In this document: one piece after another, positions 33,562-44,841 of the stretch
How positions within the stretch are numbered: position 1 is the stretch's first letter
Layout of the letters: each line of letters opens with the position of its first letter
DNA from: Costus lasius
Lineage: Eukaryota > Streptophyta > Magnoliopsida > Zingiberales > Costaceae
NCBI GenBank assembly: GCA_027563935.2
Contig: CM050454.1
Location: forward strand, 25,355,501 to 25,419,500
DNA: 64,000 nucleotides
Direction of reading: 5' to 3'
Notes under the pieces: model-generated
Database searches by the model: none
What the model was told of the DNA's origin: nothing
What the model saw: only the letters and a program-made list of their open reading frames with translations
Program-made: the position numbers and the translations under genes

Positions 33562-36500
33562 TGTAAGATCCAAGGATCTTAAGTCCTGGTAAGCATTATT
33601 TTTGATTTAAATAAAATTATTGACTGAGTTATTATTCCTGAGTATTGATAGTTAATTTATGATAAATTAATTAGAGATTTTTAGTTAATAATTATAGTTA
33701 ATTAACTAGAGATTTTGTTGTTAATTAACTGGTTTATTGCTTGTTAAATTATTGTAAGTAATTAATTAGAACTTATTGGTTAATTAATTGGGCTTATTGG
33801 TTAATTAAATCCTTATTGGATGTTAATTAAAAATCCTTAATGGATTTCGTTTAAGTGAATGGTTATTGGTTAAGTTAATTAAATTAATTGGTTAATTATG
33901 AGATATTGGGTTGGCGCTAATTGGATTTGAAATTCAAATTTATTAGCTAAATAAATTAAACCCTATTTGAATTAATGGGTTAATGGGTTTAAAATTTTAA
34001 AATCCAAAGTTTAAGTGGGATTTGCGCTTAGGGTAAGAGTTTTTGGCGAAATTCTAGCTTGGAAGAACCCTAGGCGACGGCTTGAAAGAAGAAGGCGATT
34101 CTTGGAAGCTTGGAGGCGATTTTCTTCTTCCTTTTGACGAAATTCTTTGAGGTGGAACTTCCTTGGTGAATTCTTGGAGATTCCTTAGGCGACTTAAAGG
34201 CTTTAGGCGATTTTGTGGAGGATTTTTCACCATAGTATTCTCGGTTCAAGGTGAGTGGAAGGTCTTGTTTGATCTATTAGATTGGTTGTGATTGTATTAT
34301 ATGATGCAATTGGATTCTTGGGAAAATTACCATGTTTAAAATCGAATTCTTGGGAAAATTGCTATGAAAACCGAATGTTGGTGTTGACTATGAGAAACGA
34401 AACAATCTCGAAAACTATTGTAAAAATCGAATTAATTTGATGATTGTTTAACCGAAAATTTGTATGAAATTTAAGGTATTTTGGTAGCATTAAATCATCG
34501 AACATTGAGCATGAATTTCTTGTTAATTAGATATTTTATAGAGAATTTTGGCAATATTAAACCAATGATTTTTGTAGCCGAAACCTTGTTAATTGTAGTT
34601 AAACCGAAATTTGATATTGTGGTTAACATGTTTCCATGTGAATTAAATCTTGATATTTCTCCATGAAAAGTTAGTTTAGGGTATTTTCCATGAAAACCGA
34701 ATTTAAGGCATATCTCCATGAAAACCGAATTTAGGGTAATTATTGTGTGGAGTTCAGGAAGCATTAAATCATTGATCTTAAGTATGAAATTCTTGTTAAC
34801 TAAGGTGTATTTTTAAATTGATATTATGTTTGAAACCGTGGGTTACATGTGTGATTTGTAAAGCAATTATGCTTTAATTTTATATTGATTTTGGGGTGCA
34901 TGATAAATGTTATATGTCGAATTTTATGGATGCTTGATAAATTGCCAATAATGTTATGTTGTAAAACTCATGTTTATTTAATTAAGATCATGTAATTATG
35001 TTTGAAAACATTGGGTGATAATTTAGCAAAATTACACTGAACTGACTAGCCTGAAATTTAAGGACTACACAATATTCGGTGAAAATATTATGTGTTATGT
35101 TATATGATTTTGAACAATATGTGTGACTATGTGATTTTGAACAATAAGTGTTATGTGATGGGTTTTGTGAATTTGGAAAATTATGGGTTATGTGAATTTG
35201 GAAAATTATGTGATTATGTGATGGTTAGGACTAAGGCTAGGTGTAACTATGAACTCAAGGGGATAGTCCTTATGTGTTATGTTAAGGGTTTGAATTTCAG
35301 CCCTGTATTGTGATATGTGAGGAGGTTGATGTTCAGCCTGCCTATTATGATTATTGTGATGGGGGTTGATGTTCAGCCTGCCCGATATGATTTTTGTGAT
35401 GACTATCCTAGAGTCTAGTTGACACTTAGGAGTCCACCTTTGTGAAATATGTTCACCTATGTGAAATATGAATTAAGATGTGTCTGTTGTCCAGTAGGAA
35501 ACTTTTGGGAGAACGGGTTTTGACCCAAAGTGCCATGTCTTGGTCAGACAGGGGCCACCTCTTGATGTCACTACTCTTTTTGTGATGGGGTAATATAAGA
35601 CCCAAAGTGCCATGTCTTGATCAGACAGGGGCCACCTCTTGATGTCATTACTCTTTATGTGATGGGGTGATATAAGACGCAAAGTGCCATGTCTTGATCA
35701 GACAGGGGCCACCTCTTGATGTCGTCACTCTGATGTGTTATGGGGTGAGGGACCAAAGTGCCACGTCGTGACCTGGCGGGGGCCACCTCTTGATTCTACT
35801 CACTATCTGTAAGGGACCCCTTTCAAGAGGGGGGCGAAACCCAGCATGGCGCATATAAGGGAATATAGCAGCGGAAGGGGGTTTCAAGAATCGCAAAGCA
35901 TGTATAAGATGATCAACTTTGAAAGCTTAAATAAATAGGATGTGATTCATACCATGGCCATCGATTGGATGGCGCCTTGGAAGCAAAGACCAAAGAAGAT
36001 CTTCTCCAAATCGTCACACACAAGATGAAGATGCGCTTCTTCTTGTCGTCCCTTGTGCTAGCAAGGATCGTCCAAGTATCCTTGATCGAATGGAAAGGGA
36101 AGGAGAAAAATTTCTTGCTTGGCGAAAAATCTCCCAATGTCGTCCACTTCTTCTTCACGAAAGAATTGCTTCAAGAGCAAAGTCAAGCGACGACAATAGA
36201 GCGAGAGGGAGGCGTGAAGAGAGACCACAAGAGTCGTGGTCACGTAAGTGACATGCTTTCTAAAAATAGAAAGCCACTCTTCCATATGCGATCATGGGTT
36301 TACCCCAATCGCAAACCTCTCTTAAATTGAACCACACGCTCAACCAATGAGCTGGTTCATTTCGGTTTGGTCCAAGACCAATTAACCCAAGCAATATGGT
36401 CTAGATCTCAATTAAACCCTAAGGCTCCAGATCTAACCGTTCATCTCCTGATGCTCCTGATCTCACCGATCGAGCATCCATTCTCTCGATCGAAGCTTAC

Positions 36501-38580
36501 CGATCTCAAGCCCTAATCAATCAAACATGATCAGACCAGATCTCACTTACAATCAGAGATTAAATCCCTTTAAACTGAACCCAAACAATTCAGTCCACAC
36601 GATCTGACTTAAGTAAGCCATATCATCAAATTGTGTGACCCTGAGGGTTTCCTCTAAATGTCGGTAACGATAATTCTCATTATCACGATCAGTGAGGGGT
36701 ATCTAGCAACACATCACTGTCTCCCGATATAAAGGAAAGAGTCTTCCAAGACTACACCCAAAATACAGCACAAGTGTGAATCCAATTCACAAGGCATGCA
36801 AATTTCCTTTGCCACTGGATGTTCTTATTGGACAAGCCTGTCAAGCTTGTAACTCCAATATGATGAGCATGATTAGATCAGATGAACACAGTCATCTGGG
36901 TATGGCCATACACTCTCTCAATCATCTCATCCAGGGGGCCCCTTTAGAACATCACACTCCTTAAACAAGGAGACGGCAATCCTATGTCTATCACTAGTGC
37001 CCTAACCTGATTCAAGCTCACCATCCAAGATAGTCTATAATCATTATGTTTCAAATGATATTGAACTATCTCAAAACAATGACAATCATCATTTAGAAAA
37101 CACAAGTGATCTCAAGTCAGAGGAAATGTGCCACTTGTCACATTCAAGGAATATTCACATTGTGACAAACAATTGAACATCCTAGTAGGGTCTGTCCAGT
37201 ACATCCCATGTACCCATGAGTCTACATCTTATTCCATGCTCGAAGCATCCTATAAGATCAGAACACATATTAGTCTCAAACATATCAAGGCTGTCTCATG
37301 TTCACCAAGATATCTCGACTAAGGACTTATAGCATGTCAGCCTAGCTGAACAGCTTTGAGACATTATTCAGAAGAACATATATTGCAGCAGACAATGTAG
37401 CTAACTGAATAACAACCATGCCTTTATAAACATAACAGTTTATTACATGATACAGATACATTCCCATGGCCTCAAACATTAGCCTTAAGGGCATACCCCA
37501 ACACTATCCATGTTTATGTGTTGCATGCGGCTCCCAGTGCTTTGGCCAAGCCGGGTTAGACCATATTGGTCACTACTGAATATGCTGGACAACTAGGTTG
37601 ATTATGTGTTGGTGTGTTTAGTGGTTTAGAGTACGACTCTAGAACCTGAGTTTGTGAACCTAAGTTATATGTGTTTAGTTGGTTTAAAATATATGTGTTT
37701 AATTGGATTAGAGTAAAACTCTAGAACTTGAGTTTGTGAACATGAGTTTGTTATATGCTAGTGTGTACATCTGACTGTCTATATGATTTCTATTTCTTGA
37801 TTTTGTTATATGTTGACATAATGTTCTTGCTAAAGATTTTTAAAATAATCTGCCTATATTTTTGAGTGTATGTTATGGATGGTCGATTTAGACTATCCAC
37901 TCACTGGGCTGTGTAGCTCACCCCTCATTATTTTCAGGTATAGAGCAGGGGCGCAGTTAGCATGATATTGATGTTGTGATTTATGCTTATAATGCCGGTT
38001 GTGGCCCTATGTTTATGCTTAATTAATTTGAGGCCGGCTGTGGCCGAATATGAATTTTATGAACTATGTGAACCATGTGATGTGAACCATGTGAACTATG
38101 TGAATTTGTGTTGCCTGATTGAGGCAATTAAATGAGTTTGATTTTTGTGTCACCGCGGGCTTCAGCCTGGTTTCGGTGTTTGGTATGAGTTTATAAAATC
38201 GATTTTGTGATTTTGTTTTGAATTTCGGCTTGTTGTATATTCTATGAAATCGGTTTTGATATACCCTGTAACTTGCATATGTCTAGTGCAAGTATTGCCT
38301 GGTGGCAGGTACCTTTATGGATTTTATGAATTTGAATCGGATTTGATATAACTGTTGCCTTGCATATGTCTAGTGCAAGGATTGCGTGGTGGCAGGTACC
38401 CTTATGTGATTTATGATAATTGGGTTTTGTGGATATTTATGTATGGGTTTTTGGAAATTTTCAGATCGTGTTTTTTCTTGAACTCGGTTTTACCTAGCAT
38501 ATGATCGATCTTATACGAAACATCCTGTTTCTTTTATGAAATGTGCCATTTGTTTGGGGTTAAGAATGTGGGATGTTACA
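33562..38580 (+). repeat. 3' LTR of G1 with nested solo LTR
   Basis: Matches the 5' LTR at a constant offset of 8,084 bases up to the insertion at 35807 and continues from 37504 to the end. Differences seen by eye are A/G near 26288/34372, C/T near 26963/35047, C/A near 27418/35502 and A/G near 28121/37905. Confidence 0.97.
35808..37503 (-). mobile_element. Solo LTR A5 of Copia-A (1,696 bp)
   Basis: Antisense LTR from TGTAAGGGACCCC to CATACCCCAACA, flanked by a perfect CTATC duplication (35803-35807 and 37504-37508) and with no internal sequence. It keeps the LTR-end hairpin (CCCCTC/AAGGGG region), a TATA-like CTATTTTTAGAAAG (sense, near 36262) and the donor-like GGTATGAAT. Because it lies in only one G1 LTR, it inserted after G1. 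Confidence 0.96.
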
Positions 38581-38818
38581 GAGCTCTACTATGACAACAA
38601 TTGGAACTGAACATGCTAAGGAACCACAGTCTCATCAAAGGTCCAAACACATACTCAGGAGATTTCACCTGATCAGAGAGATCATTGATCAAGGTGATGT
38701 CAAGATTATCAGAGTTGACACAGAGAGCAATCTAGCAGACCCACTGACCAAGGCTTTGGCGCAGCAGAAGCATGATGGTCGTACTAGAGATATGGGGTTG
38801 AGATTGCTCAACCTCTAG
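38581..38818 (+). pseudogene. B1 pol, RNase H end, right part
   Basis: Continues the B1 frame interrupted by G1, starting with the duplicated GAGCT. An early change breaks the frame (DNN then a stop). It recovers as EPQSHQRSKHILRRFHLIREII and NLADPLTKALAQQKHDGRTRDMG, ending in a natural TAG, the usual end of a copia RNase H. GCAAGTGGGAGAT (38827-38839) is the polypurine tract. Confidence 0.9.
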
Positions 38819-38839
38819 GTCTTAGTGCAAGTGGGAGAT

Positions 38840-40708
38840 TGTTGGTGTATATGCCCTAGGACCTAGTTTTGGTCCATCTTTGTCCCTGGAGACAGATTGG
38901 ATCTATGCTCAAATGATTGTCCCCAGTCGATGTACCTGAGTGGATATGGGACAGCTCTGGTACTTGTGAGACTAGTATATGGGCTGGTTAGGCACGAGGT
39001 GCTAACGCAGACATATGGGTATATCAGTGGTGGATATACTGGACCGACCCACTGTGAGGCTATGACTTGGTGTCATGAGTTATCCTCACAAGTGACAGGA
39101 GATGCATTGATCCCTTGACTTGAGGTCATTGACCATTCTATATGGTTAGGGACTTGCTTTGATACAACCTAACACCTCGCCGTAGTTGGGAGGTAATAAC
39201 GGTTGTCATTGAGCATGTCACGACCCATATGAGAAGGTCAATGGACAGACACAGGATTTGCCCCTTCCTAAGGAAGTATGATATCCATGGAGCTCCTCTA
39301 TGATTCTATGACTGAAAGTGTATGGCCATACCCAGGTGAGAACCTGTTTTAGTCATAGCCATGTGATTGGGTGAAAACAAGTGGTGACACACTTGTCCAA
39401 TCGGATATCAGTTCGGCAAAGAGACTGTAATGCATCTGTACCTAGTTGCGATGATGGGGATGTCGATGTCGATATCCATTCCAATGACCTGGGTCCTGGG
39501 TAGCAGCGATGCACTGCTAGGTGCCACTCACTGCTTGTGGTGACCTTTAGTCAGCACTGCCAGCGTCAGAGGAACCTACAGGGTCGCACACCTTGATAAT
39601 TGAGTTCTCGTATTGATCGGGAAGCCTTATGATCGAGTTATTGGATAACTCGGATCTAATTATGAGATTTCATCAGCGCCAGTGGGCCTAATGAGATGGA
39701 AGAATGTTATTGGAGCCAAACTTCATTTTTGGCAGGTTGACCCGTATTTGACCTTGGTTGGTCACATTTGGATTAGGGTTGCATTGGATTGGATCCAAAT
39801 GCTTAATCAACCCATGTGATGAAGTTTGGGCTAGCTCATTATCCAATGAGGCCCAATGACAAGTTGTCATGAAGAGAAAATAGGCTAAAAGGGTATAATG
39901 GGGAGAGACCCAACCCTATTGGCGCCTAAGGGGCATAATGGGGTTTGGGTGGCAAAAATTGCTTCATTAAGAAGTAATATGCGCCTAGCCCTCTTCCATT
40001 GATGGTATGTATGCCTTTAAGGCATGTTTTGGGCTGATATGGTGCTTAGGCAATTATGGATAGGTTGAATGAGATTTATGGTAAAGTCTTGGAGACTTTC
40101 CTTGCATCAAACCTCCTCATCCTAGCCCTACACTTGTCATGATCCTAGCCCTTGCCCTAACCGCCTCTTGCCCTATATATGTGACCCTAGCCGCCCCCTC
40201 TTTAGATGATTCATACTTGGAGGCGTGAACACATCAAGAGGGGTGAGAGCAAGGAACAAAGGTGGCGCAACCTCTTCCTCTTCCATCAAGTGGCCGCAAG
40301 TCTTCTTCCTTTGTTCTCTCTTGACGCAAGGAACTTGGTGCTTGGCGGTTTCCCTCTCCCTCATCCTTCTTCATCTTTGGTGCATCTACCTTGGAGGTGG
40401 CGCATATTTTGAAGAAGGAGCACAAGGCTTAGATCTTCTTCCCGAGGCAAGCACCGGGCGTGGAAGAAGAGGACTCGAGGCATCCGTGTGTGTGAGACTG
40501 CAGAGGGCGTACGCGTGGGCGCCTATCACGACATCGACCTCATCTTGCTCTAAGGTATTTCCTAACTCATCATGTCGACTCTCTTGCTTGCGATCTTCAC
40601 TGGGTTTTTGGGACCGGCTTGTTTCGGGGACATTCTTCCGCTGTGCAATGTATGTATGTATGCTTATAACTCTGAAAAATTGTAAAATGTCCCCGGGGTT
40701 TCCCAACA
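38840..40708 (+). repeat. 3' LTR of B1 (1,869 bp)
   Basis: Runs from TGTTGGTGTATATGCCC to GGGTTTCCCAACA, directly after the B1 polypurine tract. The next bases, GAGGT, are B2 gag and would be the right TSD of B1. The LTR holds a TATA box (40173-40181) and a donor-like CTAAG|GTATTT with its GT at 40555. Confidence 0.92.
40173..40181 (+). promoter_or_regulatory. TATA box of the B1 LTR
   Basis: CTATATATG about 530 bp before the LTR end, at the same relative place as TATA motifs in the other four Copia-B LTRs. The transcription start is expected roughly 30 bp downstream. Confidence 0.6.
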
Positions 40709-41088
40709 GAGGTTAGCCCTCAAGCTCGAGAAGAAGTTGTATGTCCTTGAGCAGCCTCTTCCTGCGGTTCCTGTGCCTAATGCCCGAGTGACAGATAGGG
40801 ATGCTTTTAGAAAGCATCAGCATGAGTCTTTGGAAGTAGCATGTCTCATGGGTATGAGCAATTAGGATGCAGAAGCTTTTCAGATGAAATTTTGCAATAG
40901 ATGTTCACGGTATAGGGAGACATGAGAGTATCTGCGCTGCCCAAGCTTTTCGGTGCAAGTATTCTGAAGTTCGCTCTAGTGGAGTACTCCATGCTTCTAG
41001 ATGCTTGGGACGCATGAGGATCATCTCGGAGAAGGGGACTTGCTAATAGACTAAGAGACAGTTGTAGCAATCGCTTAATTGCAGTCTC
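40709..41088 (+). pseudogene. B2 gag, left part, heavily decayed
   Basis: Starts in the middle of gag, matching B3 from its LKLEKKLYVLEQPLP block. It continues through PNARVTDRDAFRKHQHESLEVACLM, then stops near 40863 and drifts. Collinearity with B3 gag remains (LRRLGHT region near 41020-41060) up to the start of an antisense Copia-B LTR. The rest of gag resumes at 52455. The gag start and 5' LTR of B2 are missing because B1 lies directly to the left. Confidence 0.82.
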
Positions 41089-41589
41089 GTTAGGGAATCC
41101 GGGTGGTAATTGAAAAATATTACCTCGTCCAGGGCTCGAGCGGAAAGAGTTACTTGCACCGCACAATATTTTTTTCGCCAAGGATCACTTGCGAGAGATA
41201 AAAAAAGGATTTGATAGAGTGTATCCTCTTACTGTATATCGAGATGATTGAAGCTGACTGACGAGGCACCGAGTTCGTCTCTCACACGACTCCCAACCCG
41301 ACATACTGACCCCCCTTCTTAACGTTCGCTCCTACTCCACGCTAGGAGCTAGCCTCGGGAAGAGAGATCTCACTCATTGGAATTCTATCCTTCCTTCCTC
41401 CTTGTTTTCTTCACGCACAACAAGACCTCCTCAAAGGGGACTCTCAGCCAAAGAAGAGGATGAAGGATGGTGGCTCAACTCCAAGGAAAGATGGCGGCTA
41501 GGGCTTGAGAACTTGCTCCACTCCAAGTGGAAGTTCTCTTGTTCTCGGCTTGAGAAGATGTCATCGGAGAGAGGGGCGCATACCCCTCC

Positions 41590-41597
41590 TTTTATAG
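41590..41597 (-). promoter_or_regulatory. TATA box of the decayed Copia-B LTR
   Basis: CTATAAAA on the minus strand, at the conserved Copia-B position. Confidence 0.55.
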
Positions 41598-42391
41598 CCC
41601 TTTGAACCCAAACCGCATCTTCACTTTCCATTAGTGTTAATGGCTGAATTCCTCCAAGGAATTAGCCCTAGAATTCCTCCAAGCTTTGAATTAATCTAGC
41701 TTCTTGCCTAATTAAGAGGGGATATTTGAGTACTAATCATACTAGGACTTTCCTTCTTTGATTAGTGCATATATGGCTTGAGTTAATCAAACCATATTTG
41801 TGCACAAATCAGTCCACATGTCCAAGAGGGTTTCTAAATTTTGGAAACCGAATCCTACAAGGATTCTTATCCCTCATTGGCGCAAATTCCATAAGTGGAA
41901 TTATCTCATGCGCCAAGTCCAATTATAATTCCTATTAGGATTCAAACTTGCCTTAATTAGTTTGATCCACAATTCCTGATTGGATTTGGATCTCATCACT
42001 AATTAGGCTCATGAACAAAATCCCTAATTGGATTATGATTTGCGCCCAACACAATGGTCCTCATCCAAATCCAATTCCTAATGGGATTTGAATCCTAGTT
42101 GGAGTAGGATTCGCGCCCAAGCATTATGGGCCTTATCCAAATCCAATTCTCATTAGGATTTGAATCCTAATTGAATTAGGATTCATATTCCTAATAGAAT
42201 AAGAATTTCAACTCCTAATTAGATTAGGATTCCAACTCCAAGTTGGATTAGGATTTGAATCCAACATGGTTTATAGTCCCAAATCCACGTACAACTACCA
42301 TATAGAGTATAAACTTGACCAGGATATTTATAAACCCATGAATCCTAATTGGACTTAGATTCAGCCATGAATCTACCTTGGACATGAACTC

Positions 42392-42420
42392 ATATATATA
42401 TATATATATTATATATATAT

Positions 42421-42481
<61 letters not shown>
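42392..42481. repeat. (AT)n microsatellite, about 90 bp
   Basis: Almost pure AT dinucleotide with a few phase breaks, inside the decayed Copia-B LTR. The other Copia-B LTRs lack it. Confidence 0.97.
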
Positions 42482-42483
<2 letters not shown>

Positions 42484-43121
42484 CAAGATATCCAGATCAT
42501 AAAACAACGTCAAGAGTCTATTGCGTGTGACCCCGTAGGATCCAAATGACTATGGCAATGATGTTAGAACAACATAAGTAGTGAGAGGTATCTAGCAACA
42601 CATCACTACTACCCATGTCATTGGACTTAGGTCATATGGCAACAACTCCTAAACAAGCAACGAGGATTCCCATGCATTATGTATCCCTTTGCCTAAACTG
42701 ATATCCTGTCATTGGATTAGTCTCAAGTTTATTAATCCAATATATTGGTCATGATTCAAACAATGTGGCCACACATTCCTGTCATGCACCAATGAGGTGG
42801 GGTGCCCCAAAGTGGATATCATACTTCCAATCAAGGAAGGGGCAAATCCTACTATTGGTCATCCATGTCTCTACATGATTTATGACATGCCCAATGACAA
42901 TCGTTTTAGTCTCCCAATTACGGAGAGACATAAGACTGCATCAAAGCATATCCATCATCAAATCTAGATATGAATACCTCAAGTCGAAGGATCAATGCAA
43001 ACCTCTCGCATGTGAGATTGACTTGTTGACTAGACAAGTCAATCCTCACGGTGGGTCACTCTAGTGCATCCAATGCACCTGTATGTCTGCATTACTGTGC
43101 CCTGCACCTAACCAGCCCATA

Positions 43122-44822
43122 TGTTGGGGTATGCCCTTAAGGCTAATGTTTGAGGCCTTGGGATTGTATCAGTATCATGTAATAAACTTTTATGTTTATA
43201 AAGGCAATGGTTGTTATTCAGTTTGTTGCCTTGTCTGCTGTAATAAGTGTACTTCTGAATAATGTCTCAAAGCTGTTCAGCTAGGCTGACATGCTATATG
43301 TCCTTAGTCGAAATATCTTGGTGAACATGAGACAGCCTTGATATGGTTAAGACTAATATGTGTTCTAATCTTATAGGATGCTTCGAGCATGGAATAAGCT
43401 GTAGACTCATGGGTACATTGGATGTACTGGACAGACCCTACTAGGATATTCAATTGCTTGTCATAATGTGAATAATCCTTGTTTGCATCAAGTGGCACAT
43501 GTCCTTTGACTTGAGATCACTTGTGTTTCTAAATGATGATTGTCATTGTTTTGAGGTGGTTTAATATCATTTGAAACATAATGATTATAGACTATCTTGG
43601 ATGGTGAGCTTGAGTCAGGTTAGGGCACTAGTGATAGATAAAGGATTGCCGTCTCCTTGTTTAAGGAGTGTGATGTTCTAATGGGGCCCCCCCTGGATGA
43701 GATGATTGAGAAAGTGTATGGCCATACCCAGGTGACTGTGTTCATCTGATCTAATCATGCTCATCATATTGGAGTTACAGGCTTGACACGCTTGTCCAAT
43801 AAGAACATCCAGTGGCAAAGGACACATGCATGCCTAGTCAAATGGATTCACTCTTGAGCTGTGGTTTGGGTGTAGTCTTGGAAGACTCTTTCCTTTATAT
43901 CGGGAGACAGTGATGTGTTGCTAGATACCCCTCACTGATCGTGATAACGTAAGTTATCGTTACCGACATTTAAAGGAAACCCTCAGGGTCGTACAATTTG
44001 ATGATATGGCTTACTTAAGTCAGATCGTGTGGACTGAATTGTTTCGGTTCAGTTTAAAGGGATTTAAACTCTGATTGTAAGTGAGATCTAGTCTGATCAT
44101 GTTTGATTGATTAGGGCTTGAGATCGGTAAGCTTCGATCGAGAGTGTTGATGCTAGATCGATCAGATCAGGAGCATCAGAAGATGAATGGTCAGATCTAG
44201 GACCTTAGGGTTTAATTCGATCTTGACTTAATGCTTGGGCTAATTCGGTTTGGTCATTGAACCAAAGACCTTGAACTGGCTCATGATTGAGCGCTTGGTT
44301 CAATGTGAATAAGTGAGTTTCGAATAGTTCAACGCAAAACGTTTTGGAATTAAAGACTTTCTATAATTGGAAAGTCGGTTTTTCAAGTGAAAAACGTCTC
44401 CACGTTTTGGCTGAACGTCTCCACTTCGTGTGGATCGTTGTCTCGCTTCTTCCTCTCGCGGACTCTCGGGTGTAGAGAAGAGAACTCACGCCGAAGTCTA
44501 GTGGAGAAAGCCGAGCAAGTCTTTCATCACCCCGACAAGCGATCAAAGACACTTTGGTGCCTTGCTAGCACAGGGAGCGATCGAAGTGTAGGCCTTCTTC
44601 CTCTTGTGTGCGATTCCTTTGGAGAAGAAGCAATCGAGTCTTTGCTTCCAAGGCATCATCTAAACTATGGCATCGGTATGACCCTTTGTTGATTTTAGCA
44701 ACCTTTCATCTAGTTGATTATATATCATACATGCGATTTTTGAATCCCTAATTTCCGCCATGCAAAGGTTTCGGTTATGCATGTTTAGGGTTCTCGCCCC
44801 CCTCTCGAAAGGGGTTTCTTCA
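43122..44822 (+). repeat. 5' LTR of A4 (1,701 bp)
   Basis: TGTTGGGGTATGCCC to GGGGTTTCTTCA. A TATA-like CTATAATTGG lies near 44350. A donor-like ATCG|GTATGACC has its GT at 44676. The terminal hairpin (CCCCT/AGGGG) is at 44799-44814. The open frame at 44387-44692 is partly shared with other LTRs but is probably not a gene. Confidence 0.96.
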
Positions 44823-44824
44823 AT

Positions 44825-44841
44825 TGGTATCAGAGCTGCGG
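44825..44841 (+). other. Primer-binding site of A4
   Basis: TGGTATCAGAGCTGCGG, two bases after the LTR. Confidence 0.88.

Larger units (their letters stand above)
25478..38580 (+). mobile_element. Gypsy G1, full-length Tekay/Del-type chromovirus
   Basis: Complete plus-strand Ty3/gypsy element. 5' LTR 25478-28795, PBS 28799, gag-pol 28940-33532, polypurine tract 33551-33561 and 3' LTR 33562-38580. The TSD GAGCT (25473-25477 and 38581-38585) interrupts B1 pol. The 3' LTR carries solo LTR A5; without it and its duplicated 5 bp, both LTRs are exactly 3,318 bp. By eye they differ at four positions. The single gag-pol frame and a C-terminal chromodomain-like tail place it among chromoviruses of the Tekay/Del kind. 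Confidence 0.97.
41089..43121 (-). mobile_element. Decayed solo Copia-B LTR, left part
   Basis: Antisense LTR starting GTTAGGGAATCCGGGTGG (the family start lacks one T), with a TATA box at 41590-41597. It is interrupted by complete element A4, resumes at 52210 and ends at 52454 with GCATATACACCAACA, about 2,278 bp in all. Flanking bases GTCTC (41084-41088) and GTCCC (52455-52459) look like a diverged TSD within B2 gag. Confidence 0.82.

Noticed and set aside
40206..40716. 163-residue frame across the B1 LTR
   Set aside because: Lies in LTR sequence over the TATA-proximal region, has no domain, and the corresponding frames in the other Copia-B LTRs differ.
41089..43121. A third copia family based on the TGTTAGGGAAT start
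   Set aside because: The start differs, but the rest aligns with Copia-B LTRs (end CACCAACA, TATA position). Treated as a subfamily variant.
44387..44692. 101-residue open frame in the A4 LTR, also in the 3' LTR at 51769
   Set aside because: Presence in both LTRs is automatic. Other copies share only part of it and with different frames and ends, so a gene is not supported.
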